Part shown: in pieces, positions 26,302 through 34,572 of the stretch
How positions within the stretch are numbered: the first letter of the stretch is position 1
Layout: each line of letters opens with the position of its first letter
Assembly: GCA_963729115.1 (NCBI GenBank)
Contig: CAVSMR010000003.1
Location: forward strand, 124,001-188,000
Reading direction: 5' to 3'
DNA length: 64,000 nt
Origin: Actinophytocola sp963729115
Lineage (GTDB): Bacteria; Actinomycetota; Actinomycetes; Mycobacteriales; Pseudonocardiaceae
Translations under genes and position numbers: made by a program
Notes under the pieces: generated by a model
Seen by the model: only the letters and a program-made list of their open reading frames with translations
The model's database searches: none
Told to the model about the DNA's origin: nothing

Positions 26302-26490
26302 ATGACCACCATGGAAGAAACCGTCGGGCTGCTGGACATCCTGGATGAACTGTCCTATCCGGCCCAGAAGTGGCAGATCACCACGTGCGCGGACCTGCGC
26401 GGCGCGGACGTCCGGACGCGCCGGGCGCTGTATGACCTGAGGCCGCGCAGCTATGCGAGCGCGGAGGACGTCGTCGAGTCCCTGGGGTAG
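26302..26490 (+). CDS. DUF2795-like small protein
   Basis: 62 residues (start MTTMEETVG). The helix-turn pattern LDELSYPAQKWQ ... ALYDLRPRSYASAEDV matches DUF2795 proteins, which resemble small winged or helical domains and occur near stress genes. No function known. GTTT-N15-GGGCAG directly upstream (26269-26293) is a weak stress-promoter look-alike but lies only eight bases before the start. Confidence 0.6.
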   Translation: MTTMEETVGLLDILDELSYPAQKWQITTCADLRGADVRTRRALYDLRPRSYASAEDVVESLG

Positions 26491-26666
26491 GTACCCGTCC
26501 GCGGGCTTCCAGCGCCCGCGTGGTCGGTGAGACTCGGGTGGGCTCCGCGTGGAAGCGGCTGGACCGCCAGCTCACCAGGAAGCTCGCGCCGAGCGTGCGG
26601 CCTCCGGAGACTCGTGGACTGTTCGGCAGTGCGGTTCGACCGGGTCGCATGGGGAATACCGCTGGC

Positions 26667-27692
26667 ATGGGTGTGCGAGTGCTGGCAGTGGGAGCGTCGG
26701 CGGGCGGCGTGGAGTCGCTCCAAGGGCTGGTCGCCGGTCTGCCGCCGGACCTGAACGCGTGCGTGCTGGTGACCGTGCACGTATCGCCGACGGCGCGGAG
26801 CGCGTTGCCGCGGATCCTCACTCGGGCCGGTCGGCTGCCCGCGGCGCACGCGCGAGACGGGGACCCGCTACGGCCGAACACGATCGTGGTGGCGCCGCCG
26901 GACCGGCATCTGCTGACCGTCGAAGGGCGTGTCCAGTTGAGTGCCGGGCCGACGGTCAACCGGCACCGACCGTCGGTGGACGTGATGTTCACCAGCGCGG
27001 CCCGGTGGGCCGGCGCCGGCATGGTCGCGGTGGTGCTGTCGGGTGCGCTCGACGACGGTGCGGTCGGGGCGGCGTTGGTGGCCAAGGCCGGGGGAGTCGT
27101 GATCGTGCAGGACCCTGCCGAGGCGCCCTTCGCCGGCATGCCGGGTGCCGCGCTGTCCGCGGTGCCGGAGGCGACCGTCGCACCGGTCGCGGAGATGACT
27201 GGGCTGTTGGTCCCGGCCGTCCATGCCGCACCTGTACCCGTGCACCGGGTCGACACCGGGGAGGGAGGCACACCGATGAGCATGTTCGAGAGCAGTGACC
27301 CGACCTACCTGGCGCCCGAGGAGACGGGCCTGACCCGTCTGGTCTGCCCGGACTGCGGTGGGTCCCTCGCCCAGGTCGACCTCCCCTCGATCAGCTATCA
27401 CCGGTGCCATGTCGGCCACCAGTGGTCACCGCAGACGCTGGCCGCGGCGCAGGCCGAAGAGGTGGAGAAGAAGTTGTGGGCCGCGGTGGCGGCCCTGGAC
27501 GAGCAGGCGGCGCTGCGCCGTCACCTGGCCACGCACAGCGGCGACTCGCCCGAGGAGGCCCCTGCGGAGCACCTGCGGGCCGCCCAGAGTGCCGGCAGCC
27601 TTGCGATAACGCTGCGGGACAAGCTCGGCGCGGTGTCCCGCGACGATCGCGACCGTCCCGCTCAGACAGGCGAGGAGACGCCCCACCACTGA
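26667..27692 (+). CDS. Orphan CheB-type methylesterase with zinc-ribbon tail
   Basis: 341 residues from ATG 26667 (ATG 26649 also possible). Residues 1-190 are a CheB methylesterase domain with the catalytic triad in GASAGGVES (S11), VHVSPTARSALP (His) and SGALDDGAVGA (Asp); the usual receiver domain is absent. A hinge leads to CPDCGG and HRCHVGHQWSP, a C4/H-type zinc-ribbon-like segment, and a helical tail rich in Ala and Glu. No chemoreceptor, CheA or CheR gene is in the window, so a role outside chemotaxis is likely. It ends eight bases from a convergent stress gene. Confidence 0.82.
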   Translation: MGVRVLAVGASAGGVESLQGLVAGLPPDLNACVLVTVHVSPTARSALPRILTRAGRLPAAHARDGDPLRPNTIVVAPPDRHLLTVEGRVQLSAGPTVNRHRPSVDVMFTSAARWAGAGMVAVVLSGALDDGAVGAALVAKAGGVVIVQDPAEAPFAGMPGAALSAVPEATVAPVAEMTGLLVPAVHAAPVPVHRVDTGEGGTPMSMFESSDPTYLAPEETGLTRLVCPDCGGSLAQVDLPSISYHRCHVGHQWSPQTLAAAQAEEVEKKLWAAVAALDEQAALRRHLATHSGDSPEEAPAEHLRAAQSAGSLAITLRDKLGAVSRDDRDRPAQTGEETPHH

Positions 27693-27699
27693 ACGTGCG

Positions 27700-28173
27700 T
27701 CACATCTTGAGCTGGTAGCGCGCTGCCTGGTCGGCGTGCGAAGCGTCCACGTAGACGTTGTAGCTCTCGGCCTGCAGCGAGGTGACGCTGGCGAAGTCGC
27801 GCTGGCCGCGGGTGCTCCAGTGGGCGGCGAACCCGAAGATGGCGCCCCACGCGGCGCCGATGAGCAGGCTGACGAGCACGAGCCAGATCCAGCCGGGGCC
27901 GACCGCGAAGAGGCCGAAGAGCAGTCCGATGAGGAGGCCGAACCAGGCGCCGCTGGCGGCGCCGGCGGCCGCGGCGCGGCCGCGGGTGAGGCGTCCGGTG
28001 ACTTGCTCGACGCTGCGCAGGTTGTCGCCGACGATGCGGACGTGTTCGACCGGGAACCCGTCGTCGGACATCCGGTCGACCAGCCGCTGCGCGCTCGCGT
28101 AGTCGGCGAACGTGGCGATGAGCTGCTGCGGGCCGGATCGGTCGACCGGCCGCGCGAAACCCTGATCGGTCAT
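27700..28173 (-). CDS. General stress protein 17M-like membrane protein
   Basis: 157 residues from ATG 28173 (AGGAGGG upstream). The N-terminal domain (LIATFADYASAQRLVDRMSD, VEHVRIVGDNL) is the YflT/general stress 17M-like fold. Then comes a glycine-rich hydrophobic core (GAWFGLLIGLLFGLFAVG, LVLVSLLIGAAWGAIFGF) of two membrane helices, and a C-terminal strand pair (AESYNVYVDASHADQA). Function unknown; expression in this family is usually stress-controlled. Confidence 0.82.
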   Translation of the reverse strand: MTDQGFARPVDRSGPQQLIATFADYASAQRLVDRMSDDGFPVEHVRIVGDNLRSVEQVTGRLTRGRAAAAGAASGAWFGLLIGLLFGLFAVGPGWIWLVLVSLLIGAAWGAIFGFAAHWSTRGQRDFASVTSLQAESYNVYVDASHADQAARYQLKM

Positions 28174-28282
28174 GAGCCCTCCTCGAGCGCGAGCCTGCTC
28201 AGCCCGGCCTGGACCTGCCTCATCCATCACGGGTGATACAGGAAGGCGGGCGTATGCTTGGTCGGTTGCAGAGGTGGGAACC

Positions 28283-29272
28283 ATGAGCACGCTGATTCGT
28301 GTCGATGAGGTGCCCGCAGCCGACCGCCTCGACTTCGTGCAGAACATGACGGCCGCGACGTGGGTGCCGATGGAATGCCGCGCCTTGTACACCACCGATT
28401 ACCAGGGGGAGTTCCGCGCGAGCGGCCTGGGGGCGATGCAGGTGGTCGTGATGGACGTCATGCCCATCACGGTGCGGCGCACTCCGGAGCTGATCTCCCA
28501 GGCCGACCCCGACATGCTGAAAATGGTGCTGGTGCGCGGCAGCAACTCCTGCGTGATCGACCAGGGTGACCGGCAGGCCCGCGTGTCGGCGGGCGAGTTC
28601 GCCATCTACGACACCCAGCGCCCGTACGAGGTGGTTTGCGGGGTCGATGGGGAACAGCCGACGCAGATGATGACGTTCATGTTCCCGCCGTCGATGATGC
28701 CGCTGCCCCGTAGCCGGCTCGGCCGGCTGGCTGCCGTGCGCTTCGCGGCCACCGCCGGCCTGGGCGATCTGACCTCGCAGTTCCTCCTCCAGCTGGCCCG
28801 CAACGTCGATCTCTACAGCCCGGCGGAGGCCGCGCGGCTCTCGGCCGCCGCTCTCGAGGTGCTGGCCACGCGGCTGGCGCGGGAGCTGGACGTCGGCGAC
28901 TGGGGCACGCCGGAGGCCCGCAGGCACGCCCTGCTCACCACCGTGCAGGCCTTCATCCATCAGCAGCTGCGCGACCCCGGGCTGGCGCCGGCCACGATCG
29001 CCGCCGCCCAGCACATCTCGCTGCGCTCCCTGCACCAGCTCTTCCACGACGAGGGCCTGACGGTCGCGGGATGGATCAGGCAGCGACGCCTGGAGGGTTG
29101 CCGCCGTGACCTGGCCGATCCGGCGCTCGCCGCTCGTCCGGTCGCCGCCATCGCGAGCAGGTGGGGGTTCTCGAGCGCCGCCGACTTCAGCCGCGTCTTC
29201 CGGGCCGTGCACGGGCTGCCCCCGTCGGAGTACCGCAGGTTCGCACGCGTTGTGAACGTCCCTGCGCGGTAA
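28283..29272 (+). CDS. AraC-family transcriptional regulator
   Basis: 329 residues. Residues 1-200 form an AraC-binding-like sensory domain (GDRQARVSAGEFAIYDTQRPYE region); residues about 225-325 carry two helix-turn-helix motifs (LAPATIAAAQHISLRSLHQL and AAIASRWGFSSAADFSRVFR) and the PPSEYR ending. ATG 28283 follows GAGGTGGGA. The methyltransferase gene starts 39 bp downstream on the same strand, so the two may be cotranscribed or the regulator may act on it. Confidence 0.9.
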   Translation: MSTLIRVDEVPAADRLDFVQNMTAATWVPMECRALYTTDYQGEFRASGLGAMQVVVMDVMPITVRRTPELISQADPDMLKMVLVRGSNSCVIDQGDRQARVSAGEFAIYDTQRPYEVVCGVDGEQPTQMMTFMFPPSMMPLPRSRLGRLAAVRFAATAGLGDLTSQFLLQLARNVDLYSPAEAARLSAAALEVLATRLARELDVGDWGTPEARRHALLTTVQAFIHQQLRDPGLAPATIAAAQHISLRSLHQLFHDEGLTVAGWIRQRRLEGCRRDLADPALAARPVAAIASRWGFSSAADFSRVFRAVHGLPPSEYRRFARVVNVPAR

Positions 29273-29311
29273 CCCAACGACAAGCCGGGCCCCTGCGTCG
29301 ACGCTGGGCGT

Positions 29312-30160
29312 ATGGCACCTGGACGTACGGCAACGCAGGCACGGACCACCGAGACGACGAGCTACCCGTTCGCGGACAGAGCCGCCGAGGACGAGCGCCT
29401 CGTGGCCCAGGGAGCGCTCTTCGATCCGCTCACCCGCCGGCTGCTGGGCCGCGCCGGGCTGGCACCCGGCATGCGCGTGCTCGACCTGGGCAGCGGCGCG
29501 GGCAACGTGGCCCGGCTGGCCGCCGAGCTGGTGGGGCCGGACGGCGTCGTCGTGGGCGTCGAGAAGGATCCGGCCGCGGTCGAGCTCGCCCGGCGGCGGA
29601 CGGACGCGACCAACGTCGAGTTCCGGGTGGGCGACGCGCAGACGCTGGAGGGTGTCGAGGGCGGCTTCGACGCCGTGGTGGGGCGCCTGTTCCTCATGTA
29701 CTTGCCGGATCCCGTGGCCGCGATCTGCCGGGCCGCGACGCGGGTGCGGCCCGGTGGCCTGATCTGCCTGCACGAGGCCGACCTGGCCTACCTGCCCGCC
29801 AGCCCGTACACGCCGCTGTGGGGTCAGGCCCACCAGTGGTTCCTGGCCGCGCTGGACAAGGCGGGGATCGAGCGGCGGATGGGCCCGGCGCTGTTCACCG
29901 CGTTCCGCGCCGCGGGGCTGCCGGGGCCGCGCCTGCTCGTCGAGACGTTCGCCGACGGCGGGCCGGACGCCCCGGCCTGGGGCTGGGCCAACGTGATCGC
30001 GGCGGCGGTCCCGCTGATGGAACGGCTCGGGGTGGCCACGCGGGCCGAAGTGGACCCGGACACGCTGCCCGAGCGGCTGCTGGCCGACACCCTCGCCTGC
30101 GACGGCTGCGTCATCGGCCCCCCGATGACCGGGGCCTGGGTCAACCTGCCCGCGGCGTGA
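29312..30160 (+). CDS. SAM-dependent class I methyltransferase
   Basis: 282 residues. SAM-binding motif I VLDLGSGAGNVARLA at 56-70, motif II VVGVEKDPAAVELAR, motif III FRVGDAQTL and post-motif DAVVGRLFLMYLPDP. The C-terminal third is variable and should bind the substrate. It sits 39 bp after the AraC gene and 37 bp before a PLP enzyme. Substrate unknown. Confidence 0.88.
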   Translation: MAPGRTATQARTTETTSYPFADRAAEDERLVAQGALFDPLTRRLLGRAGLAPGMRVLDLGSGAGNVARLAAELVGPDGVVVGVEKDPAAVELARRRTDATNVEFRVGDAQTLEGVEGGFDAVVGRLFLMYLPDPVAAICRAATRVRPGGLICLHEADLAYLPASPYTPLWGQAHQWFLAALDKAGIERRMGPALFTAFRAAGLPGPRLLVETFADGGPDAPAWGWANVIAAAVPLMERLGVATRAEVDPDTLPERLLADTLACDGCVIGPPMTGAWVNLPAA

Positions 30161-30197
30161 CCCTCACGGGTGACCCGGCGTCGACGATGAGGTCGTC

Positions 30198-31559
30198 ATG
30201 AACGGTGTACCGGTGGACGTCCAGGCCATTCGCCGGCATTTCGCGTTCCCCCGGCTCGGCCGGATCGTCACGAACAACGCGGCGAGCACGCAGCCGCCGG
30301 CCGAGCTGGTGGCGCTGTACCAGTCGCTCGCGCCCGGATACGAGAACGTGCACCGCGGGCAGTCCAGCGCCTCGCAGGAGATGACCGCGCGGTTCGAGGA
30401 CTCCTACGACACGATCGCCCGGTTCATCGGCGCGGAGGGCCGGGCCGGCATCGCGCTGTACCGGAACACGACCGAGTCCATCAACGCCGTGATGTACTCG
30501 CTGCTCACCGAGTTCCGTGACGGCGACAACGTCGTGACGACGATGATGGAACACAACTCCAACTTCGTCCCCTGGTACGCGATGTGCCGGGAGATCCTGC
30601 CCCGGCTGGGGCGCCGGGTGCACTACCGCCTGGCACGGTTCGACCCGCGTACCGGCGAGCTCGACCTCGATCACCTGGCGTCGCTGATCGACGCGCGCAC
30701 CAAGCTGGTCTGCTGCACCGGCGCGTCGAACTTCCTCGGCACCAAGACCCCGCTGCGCGCCATCCGCGCGCTGGCCGACGCGAGCGGGTACCACCAGCCG
30801 ACCGGCGAGCGGCGCTCGTACCTGCTGGTCGACGCCGCCCAGCTGGTGCCGGGCAACGTCGTGGACGTGCAGGCCCTCGACGTCGACTACCTCGCGTTCT
30901 CCTTCCACAAGATGCTCGCCCCGTTCGGCGTGGGCGTCCTGTACGGCAAGCAGCACCTGCTCGCGGCCGCGCTGCCGTTCCTGTACGGCGGCGACATGGT
31001 CGCCGAAGGGCGCGTGTTCCCCGACGAGGTCGGCTACAACCGCCTGCCCTGGAAGTACGCCGCCGGAACGCCCAACATCCTCGGCGCGATCGTCTCCGCG
31101 CAGGCGCTGCGCCTCCTGGTGGACCTGGCGCTGACACCCGGATACCCGACCTACTTCGGCACGGCCAGGCCCGTCGAACGGGCGACCGTCCACGACGCCA
31201 TGCACCGCGTGTCGCGCTGGAACGAGCAGCTGACCGGCCGGGCACTGGACGGACTCGGCGCCATCGGCGGCATCACGATCTACGGCCCCCGCGACCCGGC
31301 ACGGCGCACCTCGCTGGTCGCCTTCAACCTCGCCGGCCAGGACCCCGTCCGCGTCGCGGAAGCCCTCAACCGGGCCGGGATCGAGTCACGCGCGGGCTGT
31401 CACTGCGCCACCCTCGCACACCACCTGCTCGACCTCACCCCACCGGCCAGCTGCCGGCTCAGCTTCTACCTCTACAACACTCCCGACGAGGTCGACCAGG
31501 CCGTGGCCGCGGTCGCCGCCATCGCCGCCGGCCGCGCGGTGGCCGGGTCGGTCGCATGA
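30198..31559 (+). CDS. SufS-like class V aminotransferase/cysteine desulfurase
   Basis: 453 residues, fold-type I PLP enzyme. Visible are NNAAST near residue 35, TESINAVMYSL, the PLP-contact EHNSN, VDAAQLVPG, and the Schiff-base lysine in FSFHKML near 237. A cysteine at the desulfurase position (RAGCHCATLAHHLL near 400) is as in SufS/IscS group II enzymes. There is no suf operon here, so a secondary-metabolic or detoxifying C-S lyase role is as likely as iron-sulfur assembly. Follows the methyltransferase by 37 bp. Confidence 0.85.
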   Translation: MNGVPVDVQAIRRHFAFPRLGRIVTNNAASTQPPAELVALYQSLAPGYENVHRGQSSASQEMTARFEDSYDTIARFIGAEGRAGIALYRNTTESINAVMYSLLTEFRDGDNVVTTMMEHNSNFVPWYAMCREILPRLGRRVHYRLARFDPRTGELDLDHLASLIDARTKLVCCTGASNFLGTKTPLRAIRALADASGYHQPTGERRSYLLVDAAQLVPGNVVDVQALDVDYLAFSFHKMLAPFGVGVLYGKQHLLAAALPFLYGGDMVAEGRVFPDEVGYNRLPWKYAAGTPNILGAIVSAQALRLLVDLALTPGYPTYFGTARPVERATVHDAMHRVSRWNEQLTGRALDGLGAIGGITIYGPRDPARRTSLVAFNLAGQDPVRVAEALNRAGIESRAGCHCATLAHHLLDLTPPASCRLSFYLYNTPDEVDQAVAAVAAIAAGRAVAGSVA

Positions 31560-31580
31560 TCGGTCCTCGCTCCGGCGGAC

Positions 31581-32606
31581 TCATCGCGGCGGGGGCGCGG
31601 TGGTGCGGCGGGCCACCAGGGTGGGGGAGAGCTTGATCTGCGCGGACGGCCGCTGCCGGTCGGCGATGCGGTCCAGCAGAAGTCGCGCGGCGTTGGCGCC
31701 GATCTCGTGGCCGGCCTGGTCCACGCTGGTGAGCGAGATGGGGCCGAGGGCGGCGAAGGTGGTGTTGTCGTATCCGGCCACGGACAGGTCGCGGGGAACG
31801 GCGAGGTCGGCCTCGGTCAGCGCCTCGAGCACGCCCATGGCGACGACGTCCGCGCCGGCGAAGATGGCCGTGGGACGGAGGGGGCGGGCCAGCAGCTGCC
31901 GCGCGCCGAGGTAGCCCCCTTCCTGGGTGTAGGTGGTGGAGACGATGTCGATCTCGAGGCCGCGGGCCCGCATCGCGGCCCGGTAGCCCTCGGCGCGCAC
32001 CGCGTTGGGCATCTCCGCCAGACGGGTCGGGTTGGACTCGTGATGCTCGATGTGGGCGATCCGCCGGTGTCCGAGGTCGGCGAGGTGGTCGACCACGAGC
32101 GCGGCGCCCGCCGTGTCGTCGTCGGTCACCGTGTCGTAGCCGGCGGAGCGACCGTGGCGGCCGATCACGACGGTCGGCACGACGCCGGCGATGTGCTCGA
32201 GACGCGCCGCGGGTGCGATCGGGGCGACCAGGACCATGCCGTCCATGCCGCGGTCGATCATCGCGTCGGTGACCCGGGCCTCGGCGTCCTCGCCGTTGCC
32301 GCCGGGGCCCAGCAGGACCTGGTAGTCGGTGTCGCGCAACGACTCGGTCAGCCCGTCGAGGATCTCGGGGAAGAAGGGGTTGCGGATGTCCGGCAGCATC
32401 ACGCCGATGGTGTAGGTCTGCCCGCGCATGCCTCGGGCCGCGGCGCGCGGCCGGTAGCCGAGCTCGGTGATCGCCTTGCGCACCTTCGCCTGCATGGTGG
32501 GACTGGTCCCGTAGGCGTTGCGCAGCACCTTGGACACGGCGGTCGTCGAGACCTGGGCGTGCCGGGCGACGTCGATGATCGTGATCCGCCGAGACGCTGG
32601 CTGCAC
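31581..32606 (-). CDS. LacI-family transcriptional repressor
   Basis: 341 residues from GTG 32606, chosen because GGAGG lies six bases upstream and the DNA-binding domain starts at once (ITIIDVARHAQVSTTAVSKVL, hinge NAYGTSP...AAARGMRG). The ligand-binding domain is of the periplasmic-binding type (IGVMLPDIRNPFFPEILDGL, FAGADVVAMGVLEAL, LTSVDQAGHEIGANA). Divergent from the rhamnoside operon; sites with an AACGTT core lie on both sides of the operon promoter and just upstream of its own start, so it likely represses both. Confidence 0.92.
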   Translation of the reverse strand: MQPASRRITIIDVARHAQVSTTAVSKVLRNAYGTSPTMQAKVRKAITELGYRPRAAARGMRGQTYTIGVMLPDIRNPFFPEILDGLTESLRDTDYQVLLGPGGNGEDAEARVTDAMIDRGMDGMVLVAPIAPAARLEHIAGVVPTVVIGRHGRSAGYDTVTDDDTAGAALVVDHLADLGHRRIAHIEHHESNPTRLAEMPNAVRAEGYRAAMRARGLEIDIVSTTYTQEGGYLGARQLLARPLRPTAIFAGADVVAMGVLEALTEADLAVPRDLSVAGYDNTTFAALGPISLTSVDQAGHEIGANAARLLLDRIADRQRPSAQIKLSPTLVARRTTAPPPR

Positions 32607-32625
32607 CGTGGGTCCTCCGCGGCGT

Positions 32626-32639
32626 GGGGAACGTTTTCC
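32626..32639. promoter_or_regulatory. Candidate LacI operator before the lacI-type gene
   Basis: GGGGAACGTTTTCC: AACGTT core flanked by GG and CC. It lies 20-33 bases upstream of the repressor's GTG on the minus strand, so it would serve autoregulation. Confidence 0.5.
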
Positions 32640-32659
32640 GCAGTGTACGGCGCATCGTC

Positions 32660-32689
32660 TTGACGGCTGGTCGAACCAGCTCCTAGAGT
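32660..32689 (+). promoter_or_regulatory. Candidate housekeeping promoter of the rhamnoside operon
   Basis: TTGACG (32660-32665), an 18-base spacer, then TAGAGT (32684-32689). The spacer contains the perfect inverted repeat GCTGGT-CGA-ACCAGC (32666-32680), possibly a further regulator site. Operator-like sequences follow at 32704 and 32762. Confidence 0.5.
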
Positions 32690-32703
32690 CGGCCAACGCG
32701 GTT

Positions 32704-32717
32704 GTAAAACGTTACCC
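32704..32717. promoter_or_regulatory. Candidate LacI operator, copy 1
   Basis: GTAAAACGTTACCC: AACGTT core with partly symmetric flanks, just downstream of the expected transcription start. Confidence 0.5.
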
Positions 32718-32761
32718 ACTCCCTCCTCTCCGAAGCGCAAGACCAGAGTCGCCCTCGGTAG

Positions 32762-32773
32762 TGAAACGTTTCA
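32762..32773. promoter_or_regulatory. LacI-type operator, perfect palindrome
   Basis: TGAAACGTTTCA is a perfect 12-bp palindrome with the central CG of LacI/CcpA-type operators. It ends 15 bases before the first permease ATG, where a bound repressor would block elongation or initiation. Confidence 0.75.
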
Positions 32774-32788
32774 GCTAGGTAGGCGCCA

Positions 32789-33754
32789 ATGACTGTCGCC
32801 CCGAACGACCAGCTCGCGGATCCCGTCGCCGCCGCGGCTCGCCGGCCGGCCGCGCCACACCGGCGCGGAGCCCGGTCGAGGAGCAGCCGGCCCACTCCGC
32901 CGTGGTGGTTCGCGGTGCCGGCGTTGCTGCTGTTCGCGTTCGTCGTCCTCGTGCCGAGTGCTCGCGGGGTGTACTACGCCTTCACCGACTGGGACGGGCT
33001 GGACCCGGACTTCACCACGGTCGGGTTCGCCAACTTCGTCGAGATGTTCCGCGATCCAGCCGCGGTGCAGGCGGTCTGGCACACCCTGGTGATCGCCGTG
33101 GCGGTCACGGTCATCCAGAACCTGTTCGGACTGCTGCTGGCGCTCGGGGTCAACAGCATCATCAAGTCGCGCAACGTGCTCCGGGTTCTCCTCTTCGCGC
33201 CGGCAGTGGTCACCCCGATCGTCACGGCCTACCTGTGGCGCAACCTGCTCGGCCCGGACGGCGCGGTCAACAGCCTGCTGGGCGCGGTCGGGCTGGGGTC
33301 GTGGCGGCAGGACTGGCTGGGCGATCCGGAGCTCGCGCTGTGGTCGGTCGTCGCGGTCGTCGTGTGGCAGTTCGCCGGGTACTCGATGGTGATCTTCCTG
33401 GCCGGGTTGCAGTCGGTGCCCCGCGAGCTCTACGAGGCGGCCGCGATCGACGGTGCCGGCCCGGTGCGGCGGTTCTGGTCGGTCATCGGGCCGCTGCTCG
33501 CGCCGGCGTTCACGATCAACCTGATGCTGTCGATCATCGGCGGGATCAAGCTCTTCGACCAGGTGTACGCCCTGACCGGCGGCGGGCCGGGGCACGCGAC
33601 CGACACGCTGTCGACGCTGATCTACAAGGACGCCTTCACGCTGGGGGAGTTCGGCTACAGCATCGCGCTGGCGGTGGTGCTCACGATGATCGTGGCCGCG
33701 GCCTCGACCGGGCAGTACCTCGTGCTGTCCCGCAACGAGAGGGCGGCGTCGTGA
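32789..33754 (+). CDS. Sugar ABC transporter permease (MalF-type)
   Basis: 321 residues, six predicted membrane helices (first: FAVPALLLFAFVVLVPSARG) and the EAA loop YEAAAIDGAGPVRRFWSVIGPLL that contacts the ATPase. First gene of the rhamnoside operon; its stop overlaps the second permease GTG. No ATPase gene is in the operon, so it probably uses a shared MsiK-type ATPase encoded elsewhere. Confidence 0.92.
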   Translation: MTVAPNDQLADPVAAAARRPAAPHRRGARSRSSRPTPPWWFAVPALLLFAFVVLVPSARGVYYAFTDWDGLDPDFTTVGFANFVEMFRDPAAVQAVWHTLVIAVAVTVIQNLFGLLLALGVNSIIKSRNVLRVLLFAPAVVTPIVTAYLWRNLLGPDGAVNSLLGAVGLGSWRQDWLGDPELALWSVVAVVVWQFAGYSMVIFLAGLQSVPRELYEAAAIDGAGPVRRFWSVIGPLLAPAFTINLMLSIIGGIKLFDQVYALTGGGPGHATDTLSTLIYKDAFTLGEFGYSIALAVVLTMIVAAASTGQYLVLSRNERAAS

Positions 33755-34572
33755 ACCGCTACCGGGTGCGGACGTTCGGGCTGGAGCTGGTGATGGTCGC
33801 CGCCGCGCTGGTGGTCGGCTTCCCGGTGTACGTCCTGGTCAACCTCGCCGTCCGGCGATCGTCCGACACCTCGTCGCCCATCGCGCCGACCACATCGCCC
33901 ACAGTGGACAACTTCACGCAGGCGTGGCAGCAGGGCGGGCTCGGCGGCGCGCTGGTCAACAGCGTGCTCGTCACGGCCGGCAGCGTGGTCATCGTGCTGG
34001 CGGTCTCGGCGCTCGCGGCGTACCCGCTGGCCCGCGCCACCGCCCGCTGGTCACGCTGGACGTTCCTGCTGATCATGCTGGGCCTGGTGTTGCCGTTCCA
34101 GCTCGCCGCGTTGCCGCTCTACCAGACCATGCGCGATCTCGGCCTGCTCGGCACCCCGTGGGCGCTGATCCTGTTCTACTCCGGCCTGCAGGTGCCGTTC
34201 ACGACGTTCCTGTACGTCGGTTTCCTGCGCGCGTTGCCCCGCGACTTCGAGGACGCCGCGCTCATCGACGGCTGCACGCCGCTGCGGGCCTTCCGGTACG
34301 TGGTGTTCCCGATGCTGAAGCCGGTGACGGTGACCGCCTTGGTGCTCAATGCGGTCATCGTGTGGAACGACTTCTTCACCCCGCTGCTGTACCTGTCCGG
34401 CAGCGAGCAGCAGACGGTGCCGGTCGCCATCGCCGGTTTCGTCGGCCAGTACGTGTCCGAGTGGAACCTCATCTTCGCCGCGCTGGTGATCAGCATCGTG
34501 CCGATCCTGGTCGTCTACTTCGCACTGCAACGCAGCATCATCAACGGATTCGCCGGAGGGCTACGCGGATGA
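33751..34572 (+). CDS. Sugar ABC transporter permease (MalG-type)
   Basis: 273 residues from GTG 33751, overlapping the previous stop (GTGA). Six membrane segments and the EAA loop FEDAALIDGCTPLRAFRYVVFP. The ending FALQRSIINGFAGGLRG is typical of MalG-type subunits. Partner of the MalF-type permease; overlaps the rhamnosidase start (ATGA). Confidence 0.92.
   Translation: MNRYRVRTFGLELVMVAAALVVGFPVYVLVNLAVRRSSDTSSPIAPTTSPTVDNFTQAWQQGGLGGALVNSVLVTAGSVVIVLAVSALAAYPLARATARWSRWTFLLIMLGLVLPFQLAALPLYQTMRDLGLLGTPWALILFYSGLQVPFTTFLYVGFLRALPRDFEDAALIDGCTPLRAFRYVVFPMLKPVTVTALVLNAVIVWNDFFTPLLYLSGSEQQTVPVAIAGFVGQYVSEWNLIFAALVISIVPILVVYFALQRSIINGFAGGLRG

Noticed and set aside
22916..31559. ATP-grasp ligase, AraC regulator, methyltransferase and PLP enzyme considered as a natural-product gene cluster
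   Set aside because: They are interrupted by stress genes on both strands and there is no core synthase, carrier protein, precursor peptide or dedicated exporter.
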